From contig UQEY01000020.1 of NCBI GenBank assembly GCA_900540235.1, positions 1 through 34,044 on the forward strand: 34,044 nucleotides of DNA. The letters run 5' to 3'. Source of the stretch: an uncultured Eubacteriales bacterium. GTDB taxonomy: Bacteria > Bacillota > Clostridia > Oscillospirales > Acutalibacteraceae. The translations under genes were made by a program, and so were the position numbers. Within the stretch, counting starts at the first letter, position 1. Each line of letters opens with the position of its first letter. Below are positions 21,219 through 28,585 of this stretch, piece by piece. The notes below the pieces were generated by a model. The model saw nothing but the letters and a program-made list of their open reading frames with translations. It did no database searches and was not told where the DNA came from.

Positions 21219-22316
21219 TTAACGCTGAACACGAGCTGAGCCGCCGTGAACTTTTGCTTCAACTTCCTTGAGCGATGCCATTGAAGTATCACCAGGGGTT
21301 GTCATGGCGAGCGCACCGTGAACAACACCGTAGTTGACAGCTTTTTGAGGGTCTTCATAAGTCATAAGACCGTAAATAAGACCCGATGCGAAAGAGTCGC
21401 CGCCGCCGACACGGTCCATAATTTCAAGTTCAGGATACTGAATTGAATTGTAAATCTTACCGTCTGCCCAGCAGATAGCTTTCCACTCGTTAACTGTAGC
21501 TGTTTTAACTGTACGAAGGGTAGTTGCGATAATCTTAAAGTTAGGGTAAGCCTTTGTTACTGTTTCAATCATCTTGTAGTAACCGTCAAGGTTGAGTTCC
21601 TTGAGTTCAGCATCGTTGCCTTCAACTTCAAAGCCGAGAGCAGCAGTGAAATCTTCCTCGTTACCAATCATAACATCAACATATTTTGCAATTTCCTTAT
21701 TAACTTCCTGAGCCTTGGCTTGACCGCCGATACCTTCCCAAAGTGACGGACGGTAGTTGAGGTCGTAAGAAACGATTGTGCCATATTCTTTAGCCTTCTT
21801 AACTGCTTCAATAACAGTGTTTGCCGAATCTTCGCTGAGTGCGGCATAGATACCGCCTGTGTGAAGCCAACGAACACCGAGAGTGCCGAAAATGTAGTCC
21901 CAGTCAATGTCGCCCGGTTTGATTTTAGAAGCGGCAGTATTACCTCTGTCGGAAGCACCTACAGCGCCACGGATACCAAAACCACGCTCTGTAAAGTTGA
22001 TGCCGTTTCTGACATCCCTGCCGATACCGTCATACGCTACCCACTTGATAAGCGAAGTGTCAACGCCGCCCTGAAGAATAAGGTCTTCAAGAAGATAACC
22101 GATTTCGTTATCTGCAAAAGCGGTAACGACACCTGTTTTTAAACCGAAGCAACGGCGCAAACCTCTTGCAACATTGTATTCGCCGCCGCCTTCCCAAGCA
22201 CGGAAAGAACGGGCAGTTTTTATTCTTCCTTCACCCGGGTCAAGACGAAGCATAATTTCGCCGAGTGAAATTTCATCAAAAGTGCATTCTTCTTTTGGTC
22301 TTAAATTGAGATTCAT
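21219..22316 (-). CDS. kdgK: 2-keto-3-deoxygluconate kinase (PfkB family)
   Basis: A 365-residue PfkB-type sugar kinase that would phosphorylate 2-keto-3-deoxygluconate to KDPG, the substrate of Eda encoded next. Features are SLGEIMLRLDPGEG near the N-terminus, WEGGGEYNVARGLRR (the family's glycine pair), SYDLNYRPSLW, and the catalytic base Asp307 in DRVGGGDSFASG. The protein is longer than the common 310-340 residues because of extra sequence between about 225 and 250. The start ATG at 22316 follows GGAGGAAAAAG, and the gap to uxaC is only 14 bases. The substrate is inferred from family and neighbours. Confidence 0.9.
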   Translation of the reverse strand: MNLNLRPKEECTFDEISLGEIMLRLDPGEGRIKTARSFRAWEGGGEYNVARGLRRCFGLKTGVVTAFADNEIGYLLEDLILQGGVDTSLIKWVAYDGIGRDVRNGINFTERGFGIRGAVGASDRGNTAASKIKPGDIDWDYIFGTLGVRWLHTGGIYAALSEDSANTVIEAVKKAKEYGTIVSYDLNYRPSLWEGIGGQAKAQEVNKEIAKYVDVMIGNEEDFTAALGFEVEGNDAELKELNLDGYYKMIETVTKAYPNFKIIATTLRTVKTATVNEWKAICWADGKIYNSIQYPELEIMDRVGGGDSFASGLIYGLMTYEDPQKAVNYGVVHGALAMTTPGDTSMASLKEVEAKVHGGSARVQR

Positions 22317-22330
22317 AACTTTTTCCTCCG

Positions 22331-23734
22331 TTAATCAAAATTGAAATAATTAATAGCGTTGTTATAGCTGATACCCTCAACAATTTCTTTAAGGATATCT
22401 TCATCATAAGCGTACATACCGTTTTCAACCCAAGAGCCGATAAGGTTGCACATAATTCTTCTGAAATATTCGTGCCTGCCGTATGATGTAAATGAACGGC
22501 TGTCCGTTTCCATGCCGACGAATTTGCCGAGTACGCCGAGATTGCCGAGCGATTTCATCTGAGCGGTCATACCGTCCATCGTATCAAGGAACCACCAAGC
22601 AGGACCAAACTGAACTTTAGACTGAGCATCGCTTGATTGAAAGTTGCCGAGCATAGTTGCAAGAACAGTATTGTCCTTATCATTAAGGTTAAACAAAATG
22701 GTTTTTGGAAGCTTATTGTTAACATTAAGTGCGTCAAGAAGCCTTGAAAGAGGCTTTGCAATATTGTCGTCACCGACCGAATCAAAGCCTGTGTCAGCGC
22801 CGATTTTGTTAAACATAAGCGTGTTATTATTGCGCATAGCACCGATATGAACTTCCATAGCCCAGCCGAGTTCACTGTACTTTTCACCGAGGGCGATAAC
22901 TATAGGAGTTTTGTAAACATCACATTCGTGCTCGCTGAGTTTTTCGCCGTTCATAGCTTTGTTAAATATTGCGTTTACTTCCTCTTTACTTGCCGGAGCA
23001 TACGGCGGGCAGTCAAAAGCCTGGTCGGATACACGGCAACCTACCGAGTGGAAATATTCAACCCGATTAAGAAGAGCAGTAATAACATCGTCAACTGTTT
23101 TGATTTCAACGCCTGCAACCTCGCCGAGTGTTTTGATATAATCGGCAAAGCCGTCAAGGTGAATATTGAGCGCCCTGTCAGGTCTGAAAGTAGGCAAAAC
23201 TTTACAGTCAAAACCGTCAACATCCTTTAATAGTTTATGATATTTTAAATCGTCGACAGGGTCATCTGTTGTGCAAACTACTTTAACATTACTTTTCATA
23301 ATAAGGCTTTGAGGAGCAAAATCGCCGTCGGCAATAGCCTTGTTTGCACGCTCGTAAATATCATCGGCAGTTTTTGCATTGAGCGCAGTGTCAATTCCAA
23401 AATATCTTTGAAGCTCAATGTGAGCCCAGTGATAAAGCGGATTACCTATGCAATACTGCAAAGTGTAAGCAAATTTTTCGAACTTTTCTTTCGGTGAAGC
23501 GTCGCCGGTGCAATATTTTTCGTCAATACCGCAGCTCCTCATAGCTCTCCACTTGTAGTGGTCGCCGGAAAGCCACAAGTCTGAAATGTTTTCAGGTTGT
23601 TTATTTTCATAAATTTCCTTTGGACTTAAATGGCAGTGATAGTCGCAAATCGGCATTTTTTCAGCGTATTCGTGAAAAAGCTTTTTTGCATATTCACTTT
23701 CAAGTAAGAAGTCTTTATCTAAAAAAGTCTTCAT
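22331..23734 (-). CDS. uxaC: Uronate isomerase (glucuronate/galacturonate isomerase)
   Basis: A 467-residue amidohydrolase-fold enzyme that converts D-glucuronate to D-fructuronate and D-galacturonate to D-tagaturonate. The N-terminal metal motif is His33-x-His35 in CDYHCHLSP. Further family stretches include LSGDHYKWRAMRSCG, MEVHIGAMRNNN and MCNLIGSWVENG. The length matches UxaC (about 465-470). The start is set at 23734 because AGGAG lies 9 bases before; the frame extends upstream without a site. It is the first gene of the uronate operon. The next enzymes (UxaB/UxuB reductase, UxaA/UxuA dehydratase) are not in the window and must be elsewhere if the pathway is complete. Confidence 0.95.
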   Translation of the reverse strand: MKTFLDKDFLLESEYAKKLFHEYAEKMPICDYHCHLSPKEIYENKQPENISDLWLSGDHYKWRAMRSCGIDEKYCTGDASPKEKFEKFAYTLQYCIGNPLYHWAHIELQRYFGIDTALNAKTADDIYERANKAIADGDFAPQSLIMKSNVKVVCTTDDPVDDLKYHKLLKDVDGFDCKVLPTFRPDRALNIHLDGFADYIKTLGEVAGVEIKTVDDVITALLNRVEYFHSVGCRVSDQAFDCPPYAPASKEEVNAIFNKAMNGEKLSEHECDVYKTPIVIALGEKYSELGWAMEVHIGAMRNNNTLMFNKIGADTGFDSVGDDNIAKPLSRLLDALNVNNKLPKTILFNLNDKDNTVLATMLGNFQSSDAQSKVQFGPAWWFLDTMDGMTAQMKSLGNLGVLGKFVGMETDSRSFTSYGRHEYFRRIMCNLIGSWVENGMYAYDEDILKEIVEGISYNNAINYFNFD

Positions 23735-23755
23735 AATATAACTCCTATAAATTAT

Positions 23756-23778
23756 TATAATTGTACGAAACAATTATA
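23756..23778 (-). promoter_or_regulatory. Candidate operator over the uronate-operon -10 box
   Basis: A perfect inverted repeat with 9-base arms: TATAATTGT (23756-23764) and ACAATTATA (23770-23778), spacer ACGAA. It includes the -10 hexamer (23773-23778), so a bound repressor would block polymerase. The core TTGT-N5-ACAA is short and palindromic, as for LacI or GntR-type repressors of uronate genes. No such regulator is encoded nearby. Confidence 0.55.
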
Positions 23779-23801
23779 TACCCTAATTAACACAAGTTCA
23801 A
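23773..23801 (-). promoter_or_regulatory. Promoter of the uxaC-kdgK-eda operon
   Basis: On the minus strand TTGAAC (23796-23801), a 17-base spacer and a perfect TATAAT (23773-23778). Confidence 0.65.
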
Positions 23802-23832
23802 TATGTAATTTTAATAAATGTTATAAAATATA

Positions 23833-23861
23833 TTGAATATAGGGGTTATATATGATACTAT
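23833..23861 (+). promoter_or_regulatory. Possible promoter of the TIGR00266 gene
   Basis: TTGAAT (23833-23838) and TACTAT (23856-23861) with a 17-base spacer, about 70 bases before the start codon in AT-rich DNA, so chance matches are likely. Confidence 0.35.
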
Positions 23862-23933
23862 GTATTCAGAAAATAATAGATATTTTAGTTTAAAACAGTT
23901 TAATATTTTATATAACCGAAAGGGGAGTATGTT

Positions 23934-24623
23934 ATGCAATACGAAATTAAAGGCGCACCGTTTCCGGCTGTGATTTGCTATTTAAATGACGGTGAACAGA
24001 TGATTACCGAGGGCGGCGGAATGAGCTGGATGACGCCTAATATGGTTATGGAAACCACCACAAACGGCGGGCTTGGAAAGGCTATAGGTAGACTTTTATC
24101 AAGGGATAAAATGTTTCAAAACAGATACACATGCCGTGGCGGTAACGGTATGATTGCGTTTACAAGTTGTTGCCCGGGCGATATTCGTGCGATTGAAATT
24201 CATCCGGGTCAGGAAATTATTTGTCAAAAAAGCGCATTTTTGGCTTCAACGCCGGGTGTTAATATGTCTGTTTACTTTAAAAAGAGCCTTGGCGGCGGTC
24301 TTTTCGGCGGTGAAGGTTTTATTATGCAGAAGTTTGACGGCGAGGGAATCGTGTTTATTGAACTTGACGGCTCTATTGTTGAATATAATCTTCAAGCCGG
24401 TGAACAGCTTGTTCTTGATACGGGTCATCTTGCTATGATGGACGCCACTTGCAGTATGGATATTCAAACAATCAAGGGCGCTAAAAATATTTTCTTTGGC
24501 GGCGAGGGACTTTTTAACACGGTTGTTACAGGTCCGGGCAGGGTACTTGTTCAAACCCTTCCGATTAACAAACTTGCGCTTGAACTTTATAATTATATGC
24601 CTCATCCGTCAAATAACGGTTGA
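23934..24623 (+). CDS. TIGR00266/AIM24-family protein
   Basis: A 229-residue protein of the TIGR00266 (AIM24-like) family, with no signal peptide or membrane helix. Recognisable stretches are EGGGMSWMTPNM near residue 30, a glycine-rich core (YTCRGGNGMIAF; KKSLGGGLFGGEGFIMQKFDGEG) and GPGRVLVQTLP near the end. The family forms a beta-strand-rich, twisted fold and its bacterial role is not established; membrane or stress links have been proposed for relatives. The start follows AAGGGGAG. It is monocistronic, ending in a terminator, and divergent from the uronate operon, which may reflect chance rather than shared function. Confidence 0.88.
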   Translation: MQYEIKGAPFPAVICYLNDGEQMITEGGGMSWMTPNMVMETTTNGGLGKAIGRLLSRDKMFQNRYTCRGGNGMIAFTSCCPGDIRAIEIHPGQEIICQKSAFLASTPGVNMSVYFKKSLGGGLFGGEGFIMQKFDGEGIVFIELDGSIVEYNLQAGEQLVLDTGHLAMMDATCSMDIQTIKGAKNIFFGGEGLFNTVVTGPGRVLVQTLPINKLALELYNYMPHPSNNG

Positions 24624-24638
24624 TTTATAAAAAATAAA

Positions 24639-24667
24639 AACGGCAGTCAAAGGGCTGTCGTTTTTTG
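24639..24667 (+). terminator. Terminator of the TIGR00266 gene
   Basis: Stem AACGGCAGTC (24639-24648) and GGCTGTCGTT (24653-24662) with two G-T pairs, loop AAAG and a T run. Confidence 0.85.
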
Positions 24668-24689
24668 TTGGGATAAATTATAGTTTAGC

Positions 24690-24777
24690 GGGCGAACGCA
24701 GTTCGCCCCTACGGTGATTTTTCTATTTTAAATAGTCTAAAATGATAAGACTTTCGTAGGGGCGACCTGTGGTCGCC
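24690..24777. repeat. Three-hairpin CTACG/CGTAG intergenic element, copy 4
   Basis: GGGCGAAC-GCA-GTTCGCCC (24690-24708), CTACGG, a central imperfect AT hairpin (arms ATTTTA and TAAAAT, 24725-24743), CGTAGG and GGCGACC-TGT-GGTCGCC (24761-24777). As reverse complement it matches copy 1 (2676-2763) at nearly every base. It lies between convergent genes. Confidence 0.88.
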
Positions 24778-24819
24778 TTTATAATGTGGCAACGCCGTCA
24801 ACCGATTGCAAACTAAAAT

Positions 24820-25593
24820 TTAATTTACATTTATATCTCCCGTATCGGTTGAAAGGGAAAGAGTTGTGGTTGAATTTTTGTCATTATTATAAACTGCGGC
24901 GTCGCCCATATCGGTTTCATATTCTACATTTATGTTTGACATATTTTCAATAGTGATATCGCCTGTATCGGTTTCGGCACTTGAATTTTCACACGGCGAA
25001 GCATTATTTATATAAATGTCACCGGTGTCAGTGCTTATGTCAAATTTGCCGCCGAGGTTTTGGGCATTGAAGTTACCGGTATCAAGGTCCACATCAAGTT
25101 TTGAGGTAAAAGGTATTTGAAAGTTGATGTCGCCCACGCTTGAAGAAATGTCAATCGGATAATTGAAATTTTGAGGCACACTGACAACTATTTTAAGAGC
25201 GTTAATGCCAAAGTTGTTAAAAAGAGATTTTAAGTCAACGGTTACTCTGCCGTAAGTTTCGTCAAGCGAAAGAGTTTTGTCTTTAATTTCGCCATTAAAT
25301 TTGTTATCTTTTTTGCCGTAGACGGTAACGGTAACCGTGTTGGCGGTATCGTTTTGATTGAATGTTATATCCGCAACGCTGACATCAAGTTTTAGTGAGT
25401 TAAAATCAGCCAAATTATAATTTTCATTAAAAATCACTGTCTTGGTTTTGCTTATTTTGCTTATATTATCTCCGGCTGAATTGAAAATTTTTTCTTTGCC
25501 TGCAATAACGAAAGACATCATTCCTACCAAAAAAAGAGCAAGTGCAGTTAAAACGGAAATAAGTGCGATTATTGCTTTTTTACTTTTATTCAT
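24820..25593 (-). CDS. DUF4097-type membrane-anchored beta-strand protein
   Basis: A 257-residue protein with one N-terminal membrane helix (about 8-30, IALISVLTALALFLVGMMSF) and a large outside domain of DUF4097 type, a right-handed beta-repeat. The repeat signature is a recurring DTGDI or similar turn: SVGDINF, DTGNFNA, DTGDIYI, DTGDITI, DMGDAAV and a final DTGDINVN. The function of DUF4097 proteins is not settled, but they are often encoded beside an envelope-sensing regulator, as here. Its start overlaps the stop of the upstream XRE-type gene by eight bases (ATGAATAA), so the pair is co-translated. Confidence 0.85.
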   Translation of the reverse strand: MNKSKKAIIALISVLTALALFLVGMMSFVIAGKEKIFNSAGDNISKISKTKTVIFNENYNLADFNSLKLDVSVADITFNQNDTANTVTVTVYGKKDNKFNGEIKDKTLSLDETYGRVTVDLKSLFNNFGINALKIVVSVPQNFNYPIDISSSVGDINFQIPFTSKLDVDLDTGNFNAQNLGGKFDISTDTGDIYINNASPCENSSAETDTGDITIENMSNINVEYETDMGDAAVYNNDKNSTTTLSLSTDTGDINVN

Positions 25594-26269
25594 CTATCTC
25601 AGCTCCTTTAAGTGAAAAAATCAGCTTTACAATTTCGCAGGCAATGGCATAAACTATCCAAAGTACCCAAGTGATATACCAAGCGTCTGTTAAAAAGCTT
25701 ACCAAAAGATAAATTACAAGAATTACGCCGGACATAATACTGCAAATTTTTTTATACAAGTTGTTTTGCGGCAAATCGTTTTCTGCCTTTTTGCCGAATT
25801 TCGGTTTTGATACAGCGCCGAAAACTATCATTGCGGTTGCGGCGGCTATCATAATGAAAAATGTTACTATCATTAAAGTCGTACTTTCAAATACTATAAA
25901 CGGAATTACAGATAAAATGTAAAGGCATATAGCAACCGAAAGTAAAATTGCAAAGCGCTTTTTGTATTTGCGATTTAATTCAAACATTTCTTGTTCTGAC
26001 ATATTGTTATTATTGTCATCATTATTCTGACTGTTTTGATTATCAATGTTTTCGTTTATCTGTTCTTCTTTTGATTCTTCACCGAAAAGTTCATTTACGC
26101 TTACATTATAAAGTTTACTTATCGGAATGATTTTATCAAAGTCGGGAGTTGTTTGGTCGGTTTCCCATTTTGATACAGTTTGCCTTGTTACGCCTAAAAC
26201 TTCGGCAACCTGTTCTTGCGAAAGAGCTGCTTTTTTTCGCATTTCAAATAATTTTTGACCGAGTGTCAT
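25586..26269 (-). CDS. XRE-family HTH regulator with four membrane helices
   Basis: A 227-residue fusion. Residues 1-62 are an XRE/Cro HTH (LGQKLFEMRKKAALSQEQVA, then VTRQTVSKWETDQTTP, with a C-terminal VNELFG). An acidic Asn/Gln/Glu-rich linker (63-95) leads to four membrane helices (about 106-127, 131-153, 174-193, 197-220). Membrane-held HTH proteins of this kind are thought to respond to the envelope state. The chosen start, ATG at 26269, follows AGAGGTG with a six-base spacer; upstream in-frame starts (ATG 26275, GTG 26278) lie too close to or inside that site. It is likely autoregulated and controls the DUF4097 gene with which it overlaps. Confidence 0.87.
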   Translation of the reverse strand: MTLGQKLFEMRKKAALSQEQVAEVLGVTRQTVSKWETDQTTPDFDKIIPISKLYNVSVNELFGEESKEEQINENIDNQNSQNNDDNNNNMSEQEMFELNRKYKKRFAILLSVAICLYILSVIPFIVFESTTLMIVTFFIMIAAATAMIVFGAVSKPKFGKKAENDLPQNNLYKKICSIMSGVILVIYLLVSFLTDAWYITWVLWIVYAIACEIVKLIFSLKGAEIDE

Positions 26270-26279
26270 TTGCATCACC

Positions 26280-26345
26280 TCTACGCATAATATACCACAA
26301 CAAAGCCGTTTTGCCTACCAATTTGGCGTGGAAATTTGTCAACCA
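26280..26345 (-). promoter_or_regulatory. Promoter region of the XRE/DUF4097 pair
   Basis: On the minus strand a weak TATATT -10 lies at about 26287-26293. Around it are short repeats: GCC-AAATT-GGT and TTTGG with CCAAA arms (about 26318-26346), candidates for the HTH regulator's own site. Confidence is limited by AT-rich sequence. Confidence 0.3.
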
Positions 26346-26470
26346 AACATAACATTTGAGTAAATTGCGCTTTAACCGGCAGATAATATTCATTTTGCTG
26401 TGTGTTTTTGATTTGATATGCATAAATAAAATTTATGATGTTATAAAATTATTAAAATTTTCCAAAATAT

Positions 26471-26499
26471 TTGACTGGAAACGATATTATTGATATAAT
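26471..26499 (+). promoter_or_regulatory. Promoter of the FHA-FtsW-PBP operon
   Basis: TTGACT (26471-26476), a 17-base spacer and a perfect TATAAT (26494-26499), about 45 bases before the start codon. This is one of the strongest promoters in the window by consensus. Confidence 0.7.
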
Positions 26500-26545
26500 T
26501 ATTTGATACTTAATTTTAAAATATATAATTTAAGGAGTGACCGGC

Positions 26546-27304
26546 TTGGAGTCGATAATGACTTTACTTACAGGCGTGCTCAGATATGTACTGCCTATAT
26601 TAGCTGTAATAATTCTTTTTACCTGCATAATATCCCTTTTCAGAAACAGACCGAGGCTTCACAAGCTTGCTCAGCTTGTTGACCAAAACAACGGCTCGAT
26701 TATTGACATTGACCGCTGGGAAACATCTATCGGTAAAAGTAAATCTAACGACATTGTTTTGCCTATGCCGAATGTTTCCCGTTTTCACGCTGTTATTGCA
26801 AAAAAGCGAAAAGAGTGGGTAATAACCGATACTTTTTCAAAAACAGGGGTTAAGATTAACGACAAAAAAATCAACGGCAGTGCAACGATTGAGGACGGAG
26901 ATATAATTACTATCGGCTCAATACCGCTCAAATTTTTGTGTGCCGAAGCTGTTTCAACTCAGTCGAAAAATCAAATGCGAAATGCCGCAACGGAGCTTAA
27001 ACAACCGAGCGGTAATATAGCATATGCGGTTTTGGTTGATGTCAAAACTCACAGACCTATTTATTTGAGAAAAAAAGATGTGCTTATCGGCAGAGGAAAC
27101 GAGGCTGATATTCAAATTAATCTTGATACCGTCAGCAGTGAGCACGCAAGAATACATTTGACTTCAAGGGGTTGGGCACTGTCGGACCTTAACAGTCACA
27201 ACGGAACGAAGCTTAACGGCAGATTTATTACTCAGCCACAACTCATTTTTGATGAGGATACAATTACATTCGGCGACAGAGTATTTGTTTTCTACGAAAA
27301 ATAA
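26546..27304 (+). CDS. Membrane protein with two FHA domains
   Basis: A 252-residue protein. An N-terminal membrane helix (about 10-32) is followed by two forkhead-associated domains, which bind phosphothreonine. FHA-1 (about 52-125) has SIGKSKSNDIVLP and SRFHAVI; FHA-2 (about 170-248) has IGRGNEADIQI, SSEHARIHL and DLNSHNGTKLNG. The start is most likely TTG at 26546, eight bases after AAGGAG; GTG at 26537 overlaps that site, and ATG at 26558 is the alternative. It leads an operon with FtsW/RodA and a PBP, an order also seen in Actinobacteria beside Ser/Thr kinases. No kinase is in this window, so the kinase partner must be elsewhere. It probably links protein phosphorylation to wall synthesis. 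Confidence 0.87.
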   Translation: MESIMTLLTGVLRYVLPILAVIILFTCIISLFRNRPRLHKLAQLVDQNNGSIIDIDRWETSIGKSKSNDIVLPMPNVSRFHAVIAKKRKEWVITDTFSKTGVKINDKKINGSATIEDGDIITIGSIPLKFLCAEAVSTQSKNQMRNAATELKQPSGNIAYAVLVDVKTHRPIYLRKKDVLIGRGNEADIQINLDTVSSEHARIHLTSRGWALSDLNSHNGTKLNGRFITQPQLIFDEDTITFGDRVFVFYEK

Positions 27305-27319
27305 TAAGGAGTAAGATAA

Positions 27320-28585
27320 ATGGCAAAAAAAGCTAAAAAAATACCAAACATAAAGCCGATTAATAACTTTGCACTGCTTTTTGTGTTAAGTGTTTTTCAG
27401 CTTATTACAGGGTTTGAAGCTGCCGGTGCACATGATACTTTTTCGCTTAAAGCGATGGCTGCAAGCGTTGTTTTAATTGCGCTTGAATGGGTATATGTTA
27501 CACTGCTTTATGTGATTTTACACAGAAGAAACTTTGAACTTGAATTTATAGCATTTTTCCTTTCGGGTGTAGGTTTGACCGTTATCGGCTCAGTAAGTCC
27601 GAACGCTTGCTTTAAACAGCTTATCATTTTAGCAGTCAGTGTTGTTGCGTTTACGGTGCTTACTTTTATACTCGGCGATGTTGACCTTTGTATGAAACTG
27701 AGGTTGCCGGTTGCGATTGCGGGTATACTGCTTCTTGCGGTAAATCTTATTTTCGGCAGTGAAAAATACGGCGCACGAAACTGGATAAGCGTAGGCTCGT
27801 TTACACTTCAGCCGTCGGAATTTGTTAAAGTTGCATTTATTTTTGTTGGTGCGGCTACGCTTGAAAAAATACAAACAAGCAAGAATATTATCCGATTTAT
27901 CATCTTTTCTGTTGCTTGCGTAGGTGCACTTATACTTATGCGTGACTTTGGTGCGGCGCTTATCTTTTTCGTTACATTTTTGATTATTGCATTTATGAAT
28001 TCGGGCGATATAAAAACAGCCGGTTTGGCTGTTGCTGCGGCAGGTCTGGGCGGTGCTATTGTAATTAAGTACAAGCCTTATGTTACGGCTCGTTTTTCCG
28101 TTTATCGCCATATTTGGGAGGACCCGTACGGCAAAGGCTATCAGCAAACCCATATTTTGACGGGTATTGCTTCAGGCGGTCTTTTGGGTCTTGGAATAGG
28201 CAACGGAAATATAAGAAAGTTTTTTGATAATTACCTTGTTTATACCGATGATGTTTTCGGCGTTATTTGCGAGGAATGGGGATACATTTTCGCTATTGTA
28301 CTTGTGCTTTCATTTGTTGCGATTGCGGTGTCGGCGCTTGTGAATTCTATTGCCGCAAGAAGCACTTTTTATTCTATCGCCGCAGTTGCGGGTGCAGGTA
28401 TGCTGCTTTTTCAGTGCGCACTCAATATTTTCGGTATTACCGATATTTTACCGCTTACTGGTGTTACGCTTCCTTTTGTAAGCCAGGGCGGTACTTCGCT
28501 TATGAGCTGTTGGCTTGTGCTTGCGTTTATTAAGGCAAGTGATGTGCGTACCTACAGTTATCTCGGAGGTGCTAAGAAGAAATGA
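27320..28585 (+). CDS. FtsW/RodA/SpoVE-family peptidoglycan glycosyltransferase
   Basis: A 421-residue membrane protein with about ten helices, the SEDS-family polymerase that extends glycan chains with a partner class B PBP. Family marks are GARNWISVGSFTLQPSEFVK, FGAALIFFVTF, the conserved GKGYQQTHILTGIASGGLLGLG-type region before the catalytic loop, EEWGYIFAI, and LPLTGVTLPFVSQGGTS near the C-terminus. The start follows AAGGAG. The following PBP gene starts inside its stop codon (ATGA), which argues for a one-to-one partnership. Whether it serves division, elongation or sporulation cannot be decided from this sequence alone. Confidence 0.92.
   Translation: MAKKAKKIPNIKPINNFALLFVLSVFQLITGFEAAGAHDTFSLKAMAASVVLIALEWVYVTLLYVILHRRNFELEFIAFFLSGVGLTVIGSVSPNACFKQLIILAVSVVAFTVLTFILGDVDLCMKLRLPVAIAGILLLAVNLIFGSEKYGARNWISVGSFTLQPSEFVKVAFIFVGAATLEKIQTSKNIIRFIIFSVACVGALILMRDFGAALIFFVTFLIIAFMNSGDIKTAGLAVAAAGLGGAIVIKYKPYVTARFSVYRHIWEDPYGKGYQQTHILTGIASGGLLGLGIGNGNIRKFFDNYLVYTDDVFGVICEEWGYIFAIVLVLSFVAIAVSALVNSIAARSTFYSIAAVAGAGMLLFQCALNIFGITDILPLTGVTLPFVSQGGTSLMSCWLVLAFIKASDVRTYSYLGGAKKK

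Noticed and set aside
2676..24777. CRISPR array formed by the repeated GGGCGAAC sequences
   Set aside because: Copies are kilobases apart, stems vary with compensation, and there are no regular spacers or cas genes.
27629..28153. A 174-codon frame on the minus strand inside the FtsW/RodA gene
   Set aside because: It is antisense to a clearly conserved membrane protein, rich in Lys/Arg/Asn/Cys, with no start site.
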